Of a DNA stretch of 64,000 nt, positions 61,369 to 64,000 are shown piece after piece (within the stretch, counting starts at the first letter, position 1; each line of letters opens with the position of its first letter). The translations under genes and the position numbers were made by a program. Source of the DNA: Tetracentron sinense (taxonomy: Eukaryota; Streptophyta; Magnoliopsida; Trochodendrales; Trochodendraceae). Below the pieces are notes generated by a model. That model was not told where the DNA came from. It searched no databases and worked only from the letters and a program-made list of their open reading frames with translations. Where the stretch lies: assembly GCA_015143295.1 (NCBI GenBank), contig CM026565.1, positions 31,380,052 through 31,444,051 on the forward strand, written 5' to 3'.

Positions 61369-63979
61369 AACCCCTCCAATTTCTCTGCAACATGACCTTC
61401 TTCATCCTCTCCCCTCGATATATAAGAGACCCAAAACCATAACTTTCTCTTCCAATCACCAAAACCTCCAAATCTCCCTGAAAAATACCCACGAAATCTC
61501 TACTGCCAATACAAACTCCATTGACACCAGAAAATCGAATTCAGATATATGCGAACTATGCCTCCGAGGAAACTTAGAACAAGCTCTCCGAAACTTAGAT
61601 TACATGGAAGAACGTCGTATCCCCGTCGACGAAGAAACCTACATTGCTCTGATAAAGTTCTGCGAGTGGAAACGAGCAGTTCCCGAAGGAGCTCGGGTTT
61701 ATGCCCATGTATCGAATTCGATGTCCCAGTTGAGCATTCGATTAGGTAACGCTCTCTTGAGTATGTTTGTGAGGTTCGGTAACTTGCTGGATGCCTGGTT
61801 CGTGTTCGGGAAAATGGAAGAAAGAGATGTTTTTTCATGGAATGTGATGGTTGGTGGGTATGCTAAATCAGGTTTCTTTGATGAGGCATTGAATTTGTAT
61901 CATCGGATGTTGTGGGTAGGAATTAAGCCTGATGTTTATACGTTTCCTTGTGTTTTGAGGACTTGTGGGGGTGTCCCGGATTTAGCTAGGGGTAGGGAGG
62001 TTCATGTTCATGTAATTCGATTTGGTTTTGAGTCAGATATTGATGTAATAAATGCTTTGATCACTATGTATGCGAAGTGTGGAGATGTTCGTAGTGCACG
62101 GTTACTGTTTGATGGAATGCCCAAAAGAGATCGAATCTCATGGAATGCAATGATTTCTGGATATTTTGAGAATGGGAAGTGCGTGGAGGGACTAAGTTTG
62201 TTTATTATGATGATGGGTCTTTCTGTTAATCCAGATTTGATGACAATGACGAGCGTGATCTCTGCTTGTGAGCTTCTAGGTAATGGTCGATTAGGGAAGG
62301 AGATTCATGGTTATGTGATCAGAACAGAGTTTGGTGTCGAAGTTTCCGTGTATAATTCATTAATTCAAATGTACTCCAGTGTGGGGAATTTGGAGGAAGC
62401 AGAGAAAGTTTTCTGCAGGATGGGGTCTAAAGATGTGGTTTCCTGGACATCAATAATATCGAGTTATGAGAAGAATGGCCTGCCTGATAAAGCAGTGGAA
62501 GCTTATGAACAGATGGATTTAGAGGGTGTGATGCCCGACGAGGTCACAATTGCCAGTGTTCTGTCTGCCTGTTCTTGTTTAGGACTTCTGAGTACTGGTA
62601 TTAAGCTCCATGAGTTCTGTAATAAGACAGGGCTCATCTCATACACTATAGTTGGGAACACTCTCATCAACATGTATGCCAAGTGTAAGTCCATTGATAA
62701 GGCTTTGGAAGTCTTCAAAAGAATGCCCGACAAGAATGTGATATCTTGGACTTCAATCATCTTGGGGTTTCGGATCAACAATCGGAGCTTCGAGGCTTTG
62801 ACATTCTTTCGGCAAATGAAGCTCAGTTTGAAACCCAATTCGGTTACTTTGGTTGCTGCACTCTCTGCCTGTGCTAGGATAGGAGGCTTGATGTGTGGAA
62901 AAGAGATACATGCCCATGCACTAAGGAGTGGGCTAGAGTTTGAAGGCTTCCTACCCAATGCAATTCTAGACATGTATGTAAGATGTGGGAGGATGGGACC
63001 TGCATTGGCTCAGTTTAACAAACACAAAGACAAGGATGCCGCATCGTGGAATATCGTGCTTATGGGCTATGCTCGGCAGGGACATGGAACACTTGCTGTC
63101 GAGTTATTCCATAGAATGATAGAGACAAAAGTGAGTCCTGACGAAATTACATTTGTTTCCCTCCTATGCGCTTGTAGTAGATCTGGGTTGGTGAGTGAAG
63201 GTTTGGAATATTTTTATAACATGAAACAACAGTACTCTATCACCCCAAGTCTGAAACACTATACTTGCATGGTCGATCTACTCGGTCGTGCAGGGCATTT
63301 GGAGGATGCTTATGAATTTATAGAAAAGATGCCTCTAAAGCCAGACCCTGCTGTCTGGGGAGCTCTGTTGAATGCGTGCAGGATCCATCGGCAGATTGAG
63401 CTCGGCGAACTTGCGGCTCATTCTATCTTTGAAATGGGTTCAGACAGCGTTGGGTATTATGTTCTCTTGTGTAATCTGTATGCTGACAGTGGTAAGTGGG
63501 ATGGAGTTGTGAGATTGAGAAGGATAATGAATGACAGAGGGATTGTGGTTGATTCCGGGTGCAGTTGGGTAGAGGTTAAGGGAAGAGTCCACGCTTTCCT
63601 CACTGGAGACAGTTCCCATCCACAGAGAAAGGAGATCAACGCAGTTCTGGATGGCTTGTATGAGAGGATGAATGCAGAAAGTTACGATAAGCTCAAAAAA
63701 AGTAATATAGATGAAGTTGAAGATTCGAAGGCAGAGATCTTTTGTGGGCACAGTGAGAGACTTGCTATTGCCTTTGGGCTCATCAACACTGTGCCTGGGA
63801 TGCCTATTTGGGTGACAAAGAACCTCTACATGTGTAGCAGCTGCCATAATACAGTGAAGTTCATCTCTAAGGTCATTCGGCGGGAGATTACTGTTAGAGA
63901 TGCTGAACAATTCCATCATTTCAAGGATGGAATCTGCTCTTGTGGGGATGAGGGGCACTTCGGAAGACTTGTTAAGTGA
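61352..63979 (+). CDS. ECB2: PLS-DYW pentatricopeptide protein, ECB2/VAC1-like plastid RNA editing factor
   Basis: 875 residues, intronless. A Ser/Thr-rich N-terminus fits a plastid transit peptide. Tandem P, L and S type PPR motifs then run from about residue 60 to 650 (repeated D-V-x-S-W-N, NALI-x-MYAKCG, P-D-x-x-T). They are followed by E/E+ motifs with GCSWVEVKG and a DYW deaminase domain. Zinc and catalytic signatures are H800-S-E802, C828-S-S-C831-H and C862-S-C864. The final DYW tripeptide is absent: after CSCGD the protein continues EGHFGRLVK. By recalled similarity it matches Arabidopsis At1g15510 (ECB2/VAC1), which is needed for editing of accD and ndhF transcripts and for early chloroplast development. 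Such proteins bind RNA by one repeat per base and convert C to U. The NTT gene next door is also its neighbour in Arabidopsis numbering. Confidence 0.92.
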   Translation: MAVSAKTPPISLQHDLLHPLPSIYKRPKTITFSSNHQNLQISLKNTHEISTANTNSIDTRKSNSDICELCLRGNLEQALRNLDYMEERRIPVDEETYIALIKFCEWKRAVPEGARVYAHVSNSMSQLSIRLGNALLSMFVRFGNLLDAWFVFGKMEERDVFSWNVMVGGYAKSGFFDEALNLYHRMLWVGIKPDVYTFPCVLRTCGGVPDLARGREVHVHVIRFGFESDIDVINALITMYAKCGDVRSARLLFDGMPKRDRISWNAMISGYFENGKCVEGLSLFIMMMGLSVNPDLMTMTSVISACELLGNGRLGKEIHGYVIRTEFGVEVSVYNSLIQMYSSVGNLEEAEKVFCRMGSKDVVSWTSIISSYEKNGLPDKAVEAYEQMDLEGVMPDEVTIASVLSACSCLGLLSTGIKLHEFCNKTGLISYTIVGNTLINMYAKCKSIDKALEVFKRMPDKNVISWTSIILGFRINNRSFEALTFFRQMKLSLKPNSVTLVAALSACARIGGLMCGKEIHAHALRSGLEFEGFLPNAILDMYVRCGRMGPALAQFNKHKDKDAASWNIVLMGYARQGHGTLAVELFHRMIETKVSPDEITFVSLLCACSRSGLVSEGLEYFYNMKQQYSITPSLKHYTCMVDLLGRAGHLEDAYEFIEKMPLKPDPAVWGALLNACRIHRQIELGELAAHSIFEMGSDSVGYYVLLCNLYADSGKWDGVVRLRRIMNDRGIVVDSGCSWVEVKGRVHAFLTGDSSHPQRKEINAVLDGLYERMNAESYDKLKKSNIDEVEDSKAEIFCGHSERLAIAFGLINTVPGMPIWVTKNLYMCSSCHNTVKFISKVIRREITVRDAEQFHHFKDGICSCGDEGHFGRLVK

Positions 63980-64000
63980 GAAAAAAAAATTATATCTCAC

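Noticed and set aside
62503..62973. 156-codon minus-strand open frame
   Set aside because: Shadow of the PPR coding sequence in another frame.
63440..64000. 186-codon minus-strand open frame at the window end
   Set aside because: It lies antisense over the ECB2-like coding region, whose plus-strand frame has strong domain signatures; the minus frame has none.

Overview
The window is nuclear DNA of a flowering plant, most likely a eudicot. The evidence is a spliced five-exon gene, a plastid-targeted DYW-type PPR protein, a plastid ATP/ADP translocator, a plant-type snRNA promoter, and LTR elements, SINEs and MITEs of plant kind in AT-rich intergenic DNA. I cannot name the species. Host genes are sparse: four protein genes and one snRNA gene in 64 kb.

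Layout. 1-13.5 kb has no host gene and is built of decayed SINEs, foldback MITEs and hAT-like elements. 13.75-14.1 kb holds a small secreted six-cysteine protein of the prolamin-like (ECA1/EC1) family. About 15.0 kb holds a U5 snRNA gene with the plant USE and TATA box. 18.08-19.13 kb holds an intronless GDP-fucose transporter (GFT1/GONST4 type). 22.07-24.44 kb is one 2.4-kb solo LTR that landed in a LINE RNase H remnant. 26-37 kb is a nest of non-autonomous DNA elements and LTR remnants. 37.66-40.0 kb is a short non-autonomous LTR element. 40.48-46.99 kb is an almost intact Ty1/copia element on the minus strand, with a related solo LTR at 36.4-37.3 kb. 47-51.2 kb is MITE-rich. 51.7-59.6 kb is the plastidic ATP/ADP translocator (NTT/AATP), whose large first and second introns contain a LINE fragment and MITEs. 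61.35-63.98 kb is an ECB2/VAC1-like PPR editing factor.

The last two genes both serve the plastid and lie tandem, less than 2 kb apart. Their Arabidopsis counterparts carry consecutive locus numbers (At1g15500 = NTT2, At1g15510 = ECB2), so this pair appears to be conserved microsynteny. GFT1 acts in the Golgi, U5 in the spliceosome and the ECA1-like protein is probably secreted; I see no functional link among these.

The observations most worth following are in the copia element. The site where its primer-binding site should be does not match a tRNA 3' end but is perfectly complementary over 14 nt to a segment of its own LTR RNA, which suggests self-priming. Its LTR also carries an snRNA-type USE plus TATA promoter with the short spacing known from Pol III snRNA genes. 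A second theme is a set of hAT-like elements with 8-bp target duplications whose bodies are almost entirely reiterations of one short motif; the smallest is only 56 bp.
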